Source of the DNA: Pohlia nutans
Taxonomy: Eukaryota; Streptophyta; Bryopsida; Bryales; Mniaceae
DNA: 64,000 bases
Direction: 5' to 3'
NCBI GenBank assembly: GCA_022496805.1
Contig: CM040087.1
Coordinates: forward strand, 27,304,253 to 27,368,252
Shown: piece by piece, positions 42,986 to 55,200 of the stretch
How the letters are laid out: the number at the start of each line of letters is the position of its first letter
Numbering within the stretch: the first letter of the stretch is position 1
The notes under the pieces: model-generated
Databases searched by the model: none
What the model was told of the DNA's origin: nothing
The model's input: the letters and a program-made list of their open reading frames with translations, nothing else
Made by a program: the position numbers and the translations under genes

Positions 42986-44240
42986 CTCTATACTCTTGAG
43001 TATTGTGACTATTATGTGTTATTTGACACAGATGTTTTTATTGGATTGTAGTGAGACTAAAAGGGCCACTACCACTTTATTTGCATTTGTTGTACATCTT
43101 CATATTTGAATAGTTTCACTTTTATTCAACCACTCTAACTCAATTCTATGTGCTTTTATATATTCTTGTACATTGGGTTTCTTCATACAAACTTTGAGAA
43201 TTGAAAACATAATCTAAAACTACTCACATTTTGGTCTTTAAACCCTAAACCCCTAAACACTAAACTCACAAACATCAAATCAATTAAAAGTCTTACTTTT
43301 TGCAAAATTCTAACACATTGAACTTCTTTATGAAACTGTTGACTCCACATTAGAATGTTACATGCATTTTCATTATCACTACATTTCACACATTTATCAA
43401 TTTTCCCTAACTAATTTTTTTGACATACAATTTGCCTAAAACCGCACACATGTTTTCCCTAAACCATTTAAACCGATAGTAAATAATTCCTAAATCCCAA
43501 AGCCCACGGTCATAGGTCCACCAAATTTTTTTTGAAAAAAATTGGAAAATTCTGTGGGCTCTCAGGCTCACAGGCTCCCGGGCTCACGCTCCCAGGCTCA
43601 CATGCTAGCACGCCCGCAATGTGACACCAACATTGGTGGCAAAAAAAACCTCCTACTTCCATTGATGTTTGTACGTGAAATTTATTTGGATTTGACAGCA
43701 TTAACAATGCAATATTCATTATTTCTATATTGTTGGATTTTAAAGGCAACTGAGACATAACCAATTCATTTCATTCCTTACTTTTTATCTTTTTCACGTT
43801 TAATTTGTACTTTAGTTTTTCATAGTTTTATAATTTTTCAACGATGCAAAAAAAACCCTTGTATAATGATATCATGTATTCAGGATTACGATATCCATCT
43901 ACGTATGAAATTTATGTTTATGATGTTGCATATCCTTTTTCAAGGATTTCTCATACATAGCAACAACATACACATCACGTGGTTCAACAAAGTATCATAA
44001 TTCATACACATCATTTTTCAAATATTGACAAATATCACGTAATACAAAAAAATTGGTGAATTATGTTCTACATTAATTTTGAGAAATATGTGAATTACAA
44101 AAATTATATGAATTTCAAAAATTACACGAATTGCAAGAAATACATGAATGTCAGGAATTACGTAAATTACAAAAAATACATGAATTATGTTCTACGTGAA
44201 TTTCAAGAAAACATCCTCTTATTATTAAAATACAAGAGCT
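42986..44240. other. Gene-free region with element-end-like repeats
   Basis: CCCACGGTCATAGGTCC at about 43503, followed by GGCTCTCAGGCTCACAGGC, TCCCGGGCTCACG and CTCCCAGGCTCACA (43557-43605), copies the layout of the right end of the 11.2-kb element. It may be the end of a related, otherwise lost element. A telomere-like AAACCCTAAACCCCTAAAC is at about 43241. 44075-44210 is a degenerate 15-bp repeat (ATGAATTTCAAAAATTAC and similar). No genes. Confidence 0.45.
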
Positions 44241-44249
44241 CCTCATCAA

Positions 44250-44840
44250 ACACTTTACAACATCTACACATGAAAAAAAATGTTCAAAATGTTTTTGTAT
44301 TGCAAAAATTATGAAGGTTTAAAATTACTACATGTTTTTCTAACTCTGCTGTCACTTTAAATTGAATATAGCAATTCTCTTACCTTTTTTGCCAGTTTTT
44401 TTTATTGAAGTATGTTCCTCATTACAAGACCTACCCATGAAAAAAAAAACAATAAAAAATGTATTGTATTGCAAAAGTTATAAAGGTTTAAACATTACTA
44501 CATGTTCTTCTAACTCTGCTGTCACTTTAAATTGAATAGAGAAAAACTCCTAAATGTTCTACTAATTTTCTTAATTACAGTATGTTCCTCATTACAATAC
44601 CTACCCATGAAAAAAAAAACGATAAAAAATGTGTTATATTGCAAAAGTTATAAAGGTTTAAAACTTACTACATGCTTTTCTAACTCTGCTGTCACTTTAA
44701 ATTGAATAAAGAAAAACTCCTAAATGTTTTACTAAATTTTTTAATTGGAGTACGTTCCTCATTACAATACTTACCCATGAAAAAAAAAAACGTTCAAAAA
44801 TGTGTTATATTGCAAAAGTTATAAAGGTTTAAAAATTTTA
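44250..44840. repeat. 170-bp tandem repeat, about 3.5 copies
   Basis: TAACTCTGCTGTCACTTTAA begins at 44341, 44511 and 44681, so the period is 170 bp. Each unit also has ATTGCAAAAGTTATAAAGG, TATGTTCCTCATTACAA and CTACCCATGAAAAAAAAA. The last copy breaks off near 44840. Confidence 0.93.
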
Positions 44841-44916
44841 CCAAACAATGCAAATTGCTGAATTTTTTTTGGTGATTGTATATTATCCATTTTTCAAACA
44901 CTTTGTTCATAAGAAG

Positions 44917-45110
44917 TGGCTTGGGCTAGTGGTGGGAGTCTCTCCACCCATAACCACGAGGTCATGGGTTCGAACCCCATGGTGACATGTGATGATGTGG
45001 ACTTGACTTCAGAGTTGACAGTGGTGATGAGTGGACTTGGCGTTGATATAGGGCAAAGTCAAAGGTGTGATGGCAGCTCCGGGCAGCCCGAAATTTTTCT
45101 GGGCAGCACA
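44917..45110 (+). mobile_element. tRNA-derived SINE-like element
   Basis: A-box-like TGGGCTAGTGGTGGGAG (about 44929) and B-box GGGTTCGAACCCC (about 44964), spaced as in a tRNA-type pol III promoter, then a unique body. It ends close to the GGGCAG repeat that I use as the right end of the 12.6-kb element, so the two calls overlap and one may be wrong. No 3' oligo-A tail is clear. Confidence 0.5.
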
Positions 45111-45513
45111 CTTTTCTTTCACAACATTCAAATATTATAGCATTCAAATTTCACAGCATTCATATTTTATAGCATTCAAATTTCACAGCATTCAAATTTC
45201 ACAAAAAATTGATATTTCAAAATTTTTAAATTGAAGAGGATTACGTGATTTGCAATATCAACATCATGAAGTGGATTATTTCTCTGTTTTACGAGAGAGT
45301 GTTCAAAAGCACCAATGAATTACAATTCCGAAGTTGGTGCATCATTTAAAATGCACCAATTTATTGGTGCAAAACTTGGTGGCAAAACACTATGTTTTGT
45401 ACTAGTTTAAGGCTGACATCTATTTCTGTTCTAATGTTTAGGGGTTAAGGGTTAATGCTTTTTGAGCTCAGGTTGCTTGTTTGACATGGGCGTTGGGTTT
45501 GATTGTGATGTAG
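45111..45513. other. AT-rich spacer
   Basis: Four to five tandem copies of ATTCAAATTTCACAGC at 45128-45200. Otherwise nothing was recognised. Confidence 0.4.
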
Positions 45514-45744
45514 GAATTTGTTGCATCACTGGGCTCTTCTCTCGGAAAGAAAAGGGGAAGAAAATTTCTCGATGACGAAAGTCAAGATCAACTTTGTTTA
45601 GCAGATAGTGATGATCAGATTGAAGTGCTCATGGAAGATCTTGAACCTGCTGGCATTCCAAAAATCGCTAAAAGGCATAAAGGTCGTGGATGTTACACAT
45701 CTAATGCGAAAAAAAAAAGGGTGTTAGAAACGTTGGACGACTAG
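45514..45744 (+). CDS. Orphan terminal exon of an unknown gene
   Basis: A GATTGTGATGTAG acceptor opens a 77-codon frame to TAG: EFVASLGSSLGKKRGRKFL, an acidic stretch (DSDDQIEVLMEDLE), and a basic end (KIAKRHKGRGC, then AKKKRVLETLDD). Codon phase is clean and the composition looks real. No upstream exon was identified, so it may be a gene fragment. It might be the 3' end of a transcript that starts inside the 12.6-kb element. Confidence 0.35.
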   Translation, partial: EFVASLGSSLGKKRGRKFLDDESQDQLCLADSDDQIEVLMEDLEPAGIPKIAKRHKGRGCYTSNAKKKRVLETLDD

Positions 45745-45924
45745 GAATTTCGCTACTTTAGGACAGTTAAAGTTCACTGGTTTTTCATTCATGCCTTATC
45801 GTTTGTATGGATTTACTCTCAAGTGAACGTGATGTATGTTCATTCTTATAGGACTTGTTGTTTAACTTCACGACACTTTATCTTGGTAGCCCACTTTTTT
45901 TACAATCTTGCATGTATTCATCTG

Positions 45925-46175
45925 TTTAAAAATAAGAGTCTTAGTTTCTGGTAAATTTCTTTCCCTAGTTTTTGTCCTATGCTTTTTACTTCAGACGTGA
46001 GCCCTATCCACTTCAAATGGGGTGGACAATGAGAGTGACACAAAAACTACACATTACTATGAAAGATAGACCATTTTTCAAGTACTGAGATGACTTTTGT
46101 TTTGGTAACGAAAACGTTAAGAAAAATACATACATTTGAAGTGGACTCTTATTTTGAAACGATGGAGTTAGTACT
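45925..46175. mobile_element. Stowaway-like MITE
   Basis: The right end GGACTCTTATTTTGAAACGA, then TGGAGTTAGTA, is the inverse of the common plant Stowaway (Tc1/mariner) terminus, and the left end TCTGTTTAAAAATAAGAGTC mirrors it. A TA dinucleotide lies at both borders. The interior block CACTTCAAATGGGGTGGACA is shared with the element at 47660-47862. Confidence 0.6.
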
Positions 46176-46879
46176 TTGTGTAGTATTTAAACGACCGTGA
46201 GAGCCAAATGAGGCCCTTGTAAATCATTTCAATTGCTAACTTTGGCAGTCTGGCCCGTTGTTTACCAGGTCCGCCAGCAATGCATCTTTTGGGGCTAGGA
46301 TGTTGTATCGGGAACCCTCCCGTGTATTATCTCGTGTAGAATGTAGCCAGCGGATACATTTGCCGAGGTGAGGTTCCCAATATACATGTGTCCCCATCTT
46401 TGGTCACCGGAGAGGTATAGGGTTGGATATCCTATTACCACCACCTCCCCCAATTCTGACATGTATAATTTTCTTGGAGCCACCACAATTGAGACCCAAA
46501 ACCACCAATTTCACTATTCAAGTAGACCAATGGCATGCCAAGAATTGCGAAGAAATAGCTGGTGGTTTTGGGTTAGCTCATGAGCGGATCTAGGAACAAC
46601 AAAGTGTGAACTTAGGAAATTGGTATGTGATGTATGGGTAAAAGGTTACTTTCCACTTTGGAATTTTGTATAAAATTGACAAATGCGAATTAGATGTTGC
46701 AAATTTTTGCAATCCTCATCAAAACCTATTTCAAATGCAGTCAAAATTTTCTTGGGAATTTAGCACTGTCAAAAATAGGCCAGATTGCTTAAGTTGGTGG
46801 TAATAGGTTATCCAACCTTAGAATCTGAATTGGTTTGTCACATTTTCATCCAAGTTTTATGTTACATCGGGAAAAAAAT
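46176..46879. other. Intergenic sequence, no gene seen
   Basis: An inverted repeat, GAGACCCAAAACCACCA (46492) against GGTGGTTTTGGGTTAGCTC (46561), would form a hairpin. A 63-codon minus-strand frame (46295-46486) lacks supporting features. Nothing else was recognised. Confidence 0.4.
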
Positions 46880-47115
46880 TGAAACAATACTGTTACAGTA
46901 TTGTTGCAGTATTGCAAAAGATGCTTAACAGTTACTTATGGCAATATTGTTGCAGTATTGTTTTGATATGGAAATTGTAGTGCAAGCAAAAAGTATCGTT
47001 GCAGTAATGCAACAAGAGCAATTATTGCATTATTGCAACGCAATTGAAACAATATTGTTACAGGATTGCATTGTGTAGGAGTCTAGGCAATACTGCGACA
47101 ATATTGTTGCAATTG
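46880..47115. repeat. Degenerate CAATATTGTTGCAG-type repeat
   Basis: About ten imperfect copies of (A)CAATATTGTTGCAGTATTG on both strands, for example ACAGTATTGTTGCAGTATTG at about 46896, GCAATATTGTTGCAGTATTG at about 46940 and GACAATATTGTTGCAATTG at about 47097. CAATATTG is self-complementary. It looks like an eroded short tandem repeat. Confidence 0.7.
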
Positions 47116-47659
47116 TATGGGTTTTCTTGATGTATCCATGAATTTGCAACCTCATTTATTGTCGATCTGCATCCCTATAAAACTGATTTCACATGCCTAA
47201 AAACCAACATCAACTTTCTTTGTTTACTTCACCTTGAATTTGGGCATGGAATTGTCGATTCGATCATTACTTTGCAAAATATGAGTGGTTTGATGGTATT
47301 TAGTATCGCGTTATTGACAGGTGCTTCTTTTGCAGGTGCTTCTTTTATGGTGATGTTTCTCCCAAAAGTAACCCGTTGATGTACGGTGATCCAAAAAGAG
47401 TGTCTCAAAGTAGAAAACTCACCTTAGACTCGTTTTGAGTTCAAAAAGACTGCAAAACCAGTCTATAGTGAGTTGAAGAATAATCTAAAGCAAGGCCCCG
47501 CACCACCTTGGTGTGTGGAACTCATGACCTCCTTAAAGCTAGAGGGGAGTTCCCACAAGGTCCCAAGGCCAAGAGACATGACCATGGGGACTATTCATTA
47601 ACAATGAATGTCAAAAATTATAATTATAGGAAGAGAACTCTACTTGAACTCTGCCCATG
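47116..47659. other. Intergenic sequence, no gene seen
   Basis: A short tandem duplication of GCAGGTGCTTCTTTT occurs at about 47315-47345. No coding sequence was found. Confidence 0.35.
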
Positions 47660-47862
47660 GAGCAATTCTATTTTCGGATAACTCTAATTGTCCTAAATTT
47701 TTATATTTCAAAGTGAGCCATGTACACTTCAAATGAGGCGGACAATGAGAGTGACACAAAAACTACATACTACTATTTTCAACCATTTTTTTTGCAAAAC
47801 AAGCGTTAAGTGCTAAAATGCTAAAAACTAGGACAGTCGTTTCCGGACAGAGGGAGTAGTTC
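47660..47862. mobile_element. Second Stowaway-like MITE
   Basis: The right end GTCGTTTCCGGACAGAGGG, then AGTAG, is the inverse of the Stowaway-type CTCCCTCTGTCCGGAAAC. The left end has an ATTGTCCTAAATTTTTA that pairs with TAAAAACTAGGACAGT. It shares the interior block ACTTCAAATGAGGCGGACAA and GAGAGTGACACAAAAACTAC with the MITE at 45925-46175. Confidence 0.55.
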
Positions 47863-49228
47863 TCATAACTTATTAGTAGGCCAAAATTCCTTGAGTAGTT
47901 TAGTGTCTCGTTTATGTGTTTTATGGAAAGAGTTGCTTAGCAGTCTTTTGTCATTTCCCACAGGTATTGGTTATGATGTTATTGACATCTTGAATTCTAC
48001 CTCTGGGTGATGGCATGATATGGATACCCTTTCCAAAAATAGTGTGATTTTGAGAAATCTCTTTTAGGTAAGAATTTTTTTTTGGAAAATTATAAAAATT
48101 AGAGGGTGTTATAGACACCATGGCTGCAACTATGTACTGTACAGTACATGGTGTTAAAGATGGAATTTCTAGCACATATAAATGAGTTAAACAGAAGTCA
48201 CAGTATGTGAGACGTGTAAAAGTGGTACCCATATCAAGCCATTCCCTCTCTCCAACAAAGTGTTGGTCAACTCAGAGAAGAAGAATCTGCCGCATAACAA
48301 GTTTCGGGATGAAATGAGTGCCACGACAACTATTTGTGTAGAAAGTGCAGTGGAGAAACTACCTATGTAAGTAACTCTGCAAGATCTGCAATCCCGGGGG
48401 AGCCCCTATCAAAAAACAAATAGAAAACAAGGTGAGTTCAAATATAGGGTCCATCTTATTCATTGGGTACGTAAAAATTCTACCTAATTATAAAAATTTA
48501 TGATGTAATATAGGAAGCTTTAAATTAAAAGAAGGAATAATTCAACAATATACTTGAAATATATCTAGAATATTTCAATTATGTGATAACTCCCATTTAA
48601 ATATCCTTTGCACGCATGTGTATACCAAATTACACAAGGGTTGACCCTCCGAGCCTACAATCTTTTCAGAGTATTTTGCTAATCGCGGTCTCGGTTTCTT
48701 GTCACCTCTGCTCTGACGCGCGTTGTGGATGGTTTGTGAAGGTTGGATGGGGGAGTTTTTGAATCAAAAAGTGATTTCCGGTTGTCTTGATCGCTGGTGG
48801 ATCTTCTTGGATGGTGTCATTACCAGTGAATTTTTTTTGTTTGCATCTTTTCAAGGGAGTCCCATTGGCGATTTGAAAATTGAAACCTTGCAAAATAAGA
48901 TAGCATTTTTTTGCGACTTACAAGGGAAGGTTATGGTGATATACTCTATTTTTTATCCAATTTTTCTGGTAACAACGTAGTAAGCCCATTTTTCAAATAG
49001 CAAGTTGGCGATCGATATAGCCACAGAAAGAATTCGCTGTGCAGGACGTAGAAAGTAACAGCTTCCTTGGCCTCTCAATGTAGGCCATCACTTGGTTTGG
49101 AGCTCCGCGAATTTCCCTACATTTCAACGCAGATTTGTTCAAGATCACGATCGGGTGTGACCGGATGGTTAGGGTTTAAGGTTTAGGGACTTTTATCGCT
49201 AATGTTAGTCACACTGTAGACATCAGCC
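47863..49228. other. Upstream region of the PI4K gene
   Basis: No credible gene. Close to the coding start lies a telo-box cluster, TTAGGGTTTAAGGTTTAGGG at about 49169, of the kind often seen in plant 5' leaders. Transcription start and TATA box were not identified. Confidence 0.4.
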
Positions 49229-52200
49229 ATGAGGGCGTTGGCGGAGCTTTGCAGTTTATTAACGGAGAGGAGGTCGGCGTCTTCTCCCCAAGTAATTGCT
49301 GTGCTGCACAGTCAATGTCCTGCTCCTGGCTTCACCCAGCGCGTGCCAGTGCAACTCACAGGGCGCCAGTACAATGGAATACTGCTTCTGGCTCGGTATG
49401 TGGCATGCATCAGTGACAGAGATAGTACATCCTTGGAGCTTCTGTCTCTTGTCTTGGAGTTTTTGCAGGGTGTTCCTTCAATCGTCAAAGATGATTCGCC
49501 GTTGGATGACATGGATTCTTATTTCGAAGAGCTTCTCAAGCACGTCACGGAGGTTGCAAGGGTGTGTCCAGATGTTGCTGTTGCTGCCAGCAAGGTCATC
49601 ACTGGATTCATTCAGAGGTTTATAGCGGACTCAGTACAGGAAGGTTCTTCGGTTTTTTCCAAAGAGAATCCTTCTTTGACCAGGGCATTGTTTTCAGCAC
49701 TAGCCAAAGGATGCCCTACGTTGATTGCAGACGATGCGGAATGTGTAGCGCAGAGTATTTTGAAGCACTGGATGATACGTATTGAATCTCCATCTGCATC
49801 ACAGGAAAATGGGGAATCTCCTACATTGTATCATACTCCTGAGAATTTTGGTACACTGACGACATTGTCCAGGCAGCCCTCAAGTGATGATTCGTTTGAA
49901 GTTGAAGGAAACTCTTTTCACACTCCCAAATCCACACCCTCTAAATTTAGCCCTAGTTATGGTGACAGTAATGGCCACTCTGATAGTTCTGGTGGCAGTT
50001 CTGATAAGACAAATGGCGTAGTCAAGGGGCACTCTGATAAGGCGAATGGCATGAATAAGGGTGGAAGAAAGCTGCAGGCTTTCTTTGAAGCCGAGACGTT
50101 GGACATGCTGGAGCGGCAGGATCTAGCTATTCGACTTTTTGCGCAAGTTGTGGAACAAATTAGAGACTGTGAACCGCTTGTTCTTCAACTGAGAGCTGCC
50201 TCGATCAGACAGCTTCGAGATGTGGCTTTGCTTTTGAAGGAATTCCTCAGCCCCTAAAGAAGGTCCAAGGATTCATTGTTCAAAATGACAGATTCAATTG
50301 ATCATATTGTCAAAAATACAATTCAGATGAGACTGAATTTTTATATCACTAGAATCAGTGAAGAAAAATGCATATATTGGTCCAAAAAAACAAAAGAAAG
50401 TCCACATAGAACCTACTCTAAAAACATGAGGCCCAATTCGGGCTTCTTGGTCCTTTAGGGTTTAAGCCAAAAATTGAAGGAGTGAGGGTTTATTTCAAGT
50501 TCATCCACTACAACGAGCTTTCAAAAGTTGGTAGTTCAATGCCAGCTGCACCGGTTTTTTCATGAGGCTACGACACGTGAGATTTTTGACGCTCTACTCT
50601 ATTGTCGTCTTCAGATTCGTAAGCGAGACTGGACCGTGGATGCTGTACCGCTGCTGGCCAAAATGAATGTGAAGCTTCAGACTGCTCAAACAGCATGTGC
50701 GGTGCAAAAACGCTTTTTGAAACCAGATTCGAGTGGAAAGCTCTCTAGAAACTACTCAGATGGCAAGCTGCCCAAGACTAGAATACGAGATACACTTTCG
50801 TTGTTGATGGACGTAGCAGATGCTTCCATTATTTCTCCATGGCGGAGACTGAAAACCAGCGAAGCGCTAGTTGGCTACCTTGTTTCTGTGGTGGCAGAAG
50901 TTGGTGCTTTACATGGCACCGCTATGTTCAGAATCCTTCTACTACGATTCAAAGCGCTGCTGCTGGCTGCTTGTGCCCAAGTGCGTCATTTCATGCCATG
51001 CTTTGGCTGTTACTTTCATTTGCAAGATTGTTTCCTTTTAGTTTAACCGTAACCGTAATTCAGTACTACTCCGCTGTGATAAAAGTTTACATTGAATGTG
51101 ATACCTCAACAACTTCTATGAAAAATGATTCGATTTGTTGCAGGTGGACATGTCATCCGCAAATCCTTTGTTAGCAGGCATTGTCAAATCCGTCTGCGTA
51201 TTGATGGGCGAAGGCTGGAACCTGGACAAGACAGCCATTGAGTCTTTCCTCCTATCCCTGGCCGCTTACGTCCGGGAACGATTGGCACAGGTAAATTGAT
51301 CTTCCACTCGATCCTCTTGATCTTCTACCTTATCTACAGAAAATTAGACCCACACTAAATAGTGCAATTAGGTTTCCTAAAACTTTAGGTTGCCTTACCT
51401 CAAGAAAGTTACTTCACAAGTCATCAAAGTCAACAGTTATTTCCATTTGTACACATGGAGGTTATGAGTCCCAATTACGACAGTATCTAATTCAAAAGTA
51501 GTGCATTCTTGTACAGTAACAATAAATCTTTATATAATGTCAAATGTCAAGAAATTAGTGAGGGGCAACCTGATTGCACTATTTAGTGTACATAATCTCA
51601 ACTTGCTCGTTTTAGCATATATTTCTGGTTCCGTGCACTGCCCGATGACTAATGACTAGAACGTTGGGCTGGAGCAGGAGAAGAAAGAAAGACAAATGGC
51701 TGCTGTGACTCAGCTGAACGTCATATCCTTACTCGCTGATGTTGCAGTCTCGCTAAAGAAGTCAGACGTGGTAGATTTAATATTGCCTCTTTTTATTGAG
51801 AGCTTGGAAGAGGGAGATGCTTCTTTTCCAAGTCCTGTACGGCTCCAGGTAAATTTGACCTCCTAGTTGGTGGCGACATATCTAATACCATTCACTTTGT
51901 AAAACTGCGTGGTTGAATTTGTTAATACAATTAATCAGCAGCATTTCTGGAATATGCATATTGTGTTGCAGGTCCTGAATGCTTTGGCACGCATGGCATG
52001 CTTCGGCTGTCACAAATCCTACAGGGAGATCGCTGTGCAGCTCACAGGGAGTTATGTGAACAGGCTCTCCACATTAGAATCCGCATACAGTCGTCTTGCT
52101 CCTGAGTTAGCTACTGAATGTGAGGAGGTAACATCTATTCACTACCCCCTGTGGCAGCACTTAGATGTTTTAACAGAGAACTCTACATCAGATTTTTTTT

Positions 52201-55200
52201 ATGTACATCGAGAGAACTCTACATCAGATTTCCTCTTTGGAGTAACGTCAATTTCTTTTGAAAGCATTGATCCAAGCCATATCATCTCTGTATACCTTAT
52301 GTAGGAAGGATATTGATACAACATCATCTTCTTCAACTAATTAGAGTTGGGATATTTTGAACTCACATTATTTTCATGTTGAAGATATTTGTGTTTGCTT
52401 GTTAACTTCTGCGAGAAGATTGTTGTTGCAAGATAATGGAAAACACTGTGTTCTAATGCAGACTCTTCCCTGCGCATTTCTATATATTTCTCAAAGCTTA
52501 AAAGACCCAAGTATGCGAACGGACTATAGGCAACGTCTGCTGACACTCTGCTCTGATGTTGGTTTGGCTACTGAGGCCAAAGAGGGCAGGTATGAATATT
52601 TTCCTGAATTTATTTGCCCAGATTCTCATGTCCTAGAAAATTCACAGATAACGACATAGCCCAAACCAGCCACAGCACATCATGTAAGCAGTTTTAAAGA
52701 TGCCAACTTGCTTATGATGTTACAAACTTGCTCAGTAAAAGGTTCGTGCTGGGGTTTACGCTCTCTGCAGGGGTGGTATACAACTCCTTGGATCACTTCT
52801 TCCAGCTGTAGCTGAAATATGCTCCGACTTAGATCCGACTGAAGAGATGGAACCACAATTACTGAAGTTGTTGCGCAATCTTTGGTTCTACATTGTCTTA
52901 TTCGGTTTGGCTCCACCTATTCAAAAGGTTCCCATGTCCTCGAAGTCAGCATCGTTGAGCAGGAGTCAAGTAACTATGAGCAGAAGTCAACAGACTATGA
53001 ATGGGATGTACGCCATTAATGGTCCTTATCTGTTAAGCCCTGATTGGTCTGCAGCTATATATCGTCTCACTTTAGCGACTCCACCACTGGTAAGTTATTT
53101 CTAAGTCTTGATTGCAAGAAATTTATCTACAGTATCTGTTATTTTTTGATATTAGAAAACTAGATGTTTAAGTGTCAGTTGGTAGTTGCGATATGAACAC
53201 AATCATATGTATGCTTTCTTTGAAATTATAAGTAACGAAAACTGAACTTCGGACAGCAGCTTTATTATATTGGTGATACTTCAGTTGCTGAAGCTATAAC
53301 CCATTGTGATCCAGTTGTTGAATACTTTTATCATCAATTCGCTCTTGCTATGCTATGGGCTGATTCATTACTTGTAATGGTAATAGGTTGTGAATCCAAT
53401 TAAGTGGCTGGAAGATGAGCAGGAGCTGAGCGCACTGCATAATCCAGACAGTCGCCGGGGAGGAAATAATGAGAAGGCACCTGTAATCCAGCGTTCCATG
53501 CTCTCTGTTGCATTGGGTGGTCAAGTTGATGTAGCTTCCATGTCCACCATATCAGGTAAAAGATAATTTCAAAAGCTTAGTGTCCATTCGTGTGTTTCTG
53601 GCATTTGAACTTTTACTCTTGATTATTTTGCATCTTCAAGAACAATGACAATGAAAATTTCGTTTGTGTTGTACTTAGAATGCATGGTAGCTTGAATTGT
53701 CTTTGCTATCACTTGATTGGCATGTTCTTGAGTTTCTAATGAGTGTCAGCATCTTTGGGTTGCACTTAGGTGCGAAGGCAACACACCTCCTATCTATTGT
53801 CTTCCTTGAGACGCTGCGTATGAGTCGTCAAGGAGGAATACTAAATGGCAAGGAAACCAGAAGTGCATTGACCTGCCTATTCAAATATTTGGAGGCTCAA
53901 AGCCCAAACTCTGGGATTGATCAATGTCTAGCCACGATTGTTTATCGTGCCTTTGGTGCTTCTTTGACATGGCTGGCAAGTATTCAGTGACCTTTATTGT
54001 CAAGTTATAATAATCTGCAATCAACCGTGAAAGATCAAATAAAATGATGTGCGTTTCAAGCACCAGAAATCCAACGAGACATTGTATGGTTCATCAACTG
54101 GTTCTTGGTGTGTGCGTGGCAGGAAGAAGAGCGTTTTTTTAGTGGAGATGAGGTAGAGGTAAAGCAGGGGATTTTAACTGCTCATGCGTGCTTTTTAATT
54201 AAGCATGCAAATCACCGTGAGGAGCCAGTTCGTGAAATGGCAGACAGCTTGCTGAGTCAGTTGAAAAACAAATTTCCACCAGTAAGTCGCATCATAGCGC
54301 TTTCCTTCTCAATTGATCATACAGTATGCCTCCTGATTGGCTTAGTCACTATTCCATGGCATTTGGGTTTCTAATATTTCCCTTTGCTTTGAGCTAGATA
54401 CATGGAGAATTTCAATTCCCGTCTGATTAGTCTCCATATATGGATGTTTATCATTGGTTCGGGAAGAAGTCCAGTAGCCTGAAGTGGAGCTTATCCAAGT
54501 AACCTCACATCTAGTGGTACTAACTTGGCTGTACGTCAGTCATACTCATTATTAGTCTTAACCCCTAAGCGTCCACTGTGTATTTTCTGTAGTGTAGGAA
54601 AAATTGGACCCCCTGCTGCAAATCATCTGTTTGTGTGAAAATGACTTCAGTTTGACACGATCGACATTGTTGATCTTGTAGTATAGAACAAGAGCATTAA
54701 AATAGTTTATTGCAATCAGAAAACCGACGTAAGATGAGAAAATGCCACCATTGCAAAGTTCAGTGACGCAGATGGCCATATTGGGCGTTTTAGACGCTTA
54801 GGGGTTAAGTCTCACTGGCAGTTTTGTTCCACATGCGTTGCAGGTTTTATGGAATAAACAATGTTTGGAAGCGATGCTGCGCTTATTATCTGAGCAACCT
54901 CCGCTGCTGTCTGGTATGGATACTGCGGCAGTGAAAGATATTCGTGCGCTTACATATCAACGAGTACAAGAATGGATCACCTATGCTCTCTTGTATGCGC
55001 CATCCACAACACAAGGCCTGATACAGGTACATCCTAACGTACATATTTATCTGTCGATTCCATTTTTAAGTTGCCGCCTTAATTACATCCTTGGCCTTAC
55101 GAGTGCAGATTGAGTGTCAGATACAACTTATGTTGAAGTGTCCCTCCTTTCAAAATAAAATAGATACTGTAAACAGACTTGTCTACTGTCCACTAATAAG

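Larger units (their letters stand above)
32466..45106. mobile_element. Putative 12.6-kb inverted-repeat element carrying ParB/MTase-like and FCP1-like genes
   Basis: The left end CTGCCCGAGAATTTCGGGC, continuing AGCCCGGAG (32466-32493), is an inverted match to the right end CTCCGGGCAGCCCGAAATTT, continuing TTCTGGGCAG (45077-45106). The inner box CGGGC-N-GCCCG is itself a palindrome and recurs next to the left end (GGGCAGCCC at about 32500, GGGCAGCC at about 32519). Between the ends lie 5' UTR exons, palindrome array 2, and three gene models on the plus strand. No clear target-site duplication is visible and no recognisable transposase lies inside. The element is therefore inferred from the end match and coherent gene content, and chance sharing of a short GC motif is possible. 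Confidence 0.4.

Noticed and set aside
44925..44985. A tRNA gene
   Set aside because: A and B boxes are present, but no cloverleaf or acceptor stem can be folded; a SINE head is a better explanation.
46295..46583. Overlapping small ORFs on both strands
   Set aside because: Short, no splice signals, no recognised domain; the strand signals conflict.
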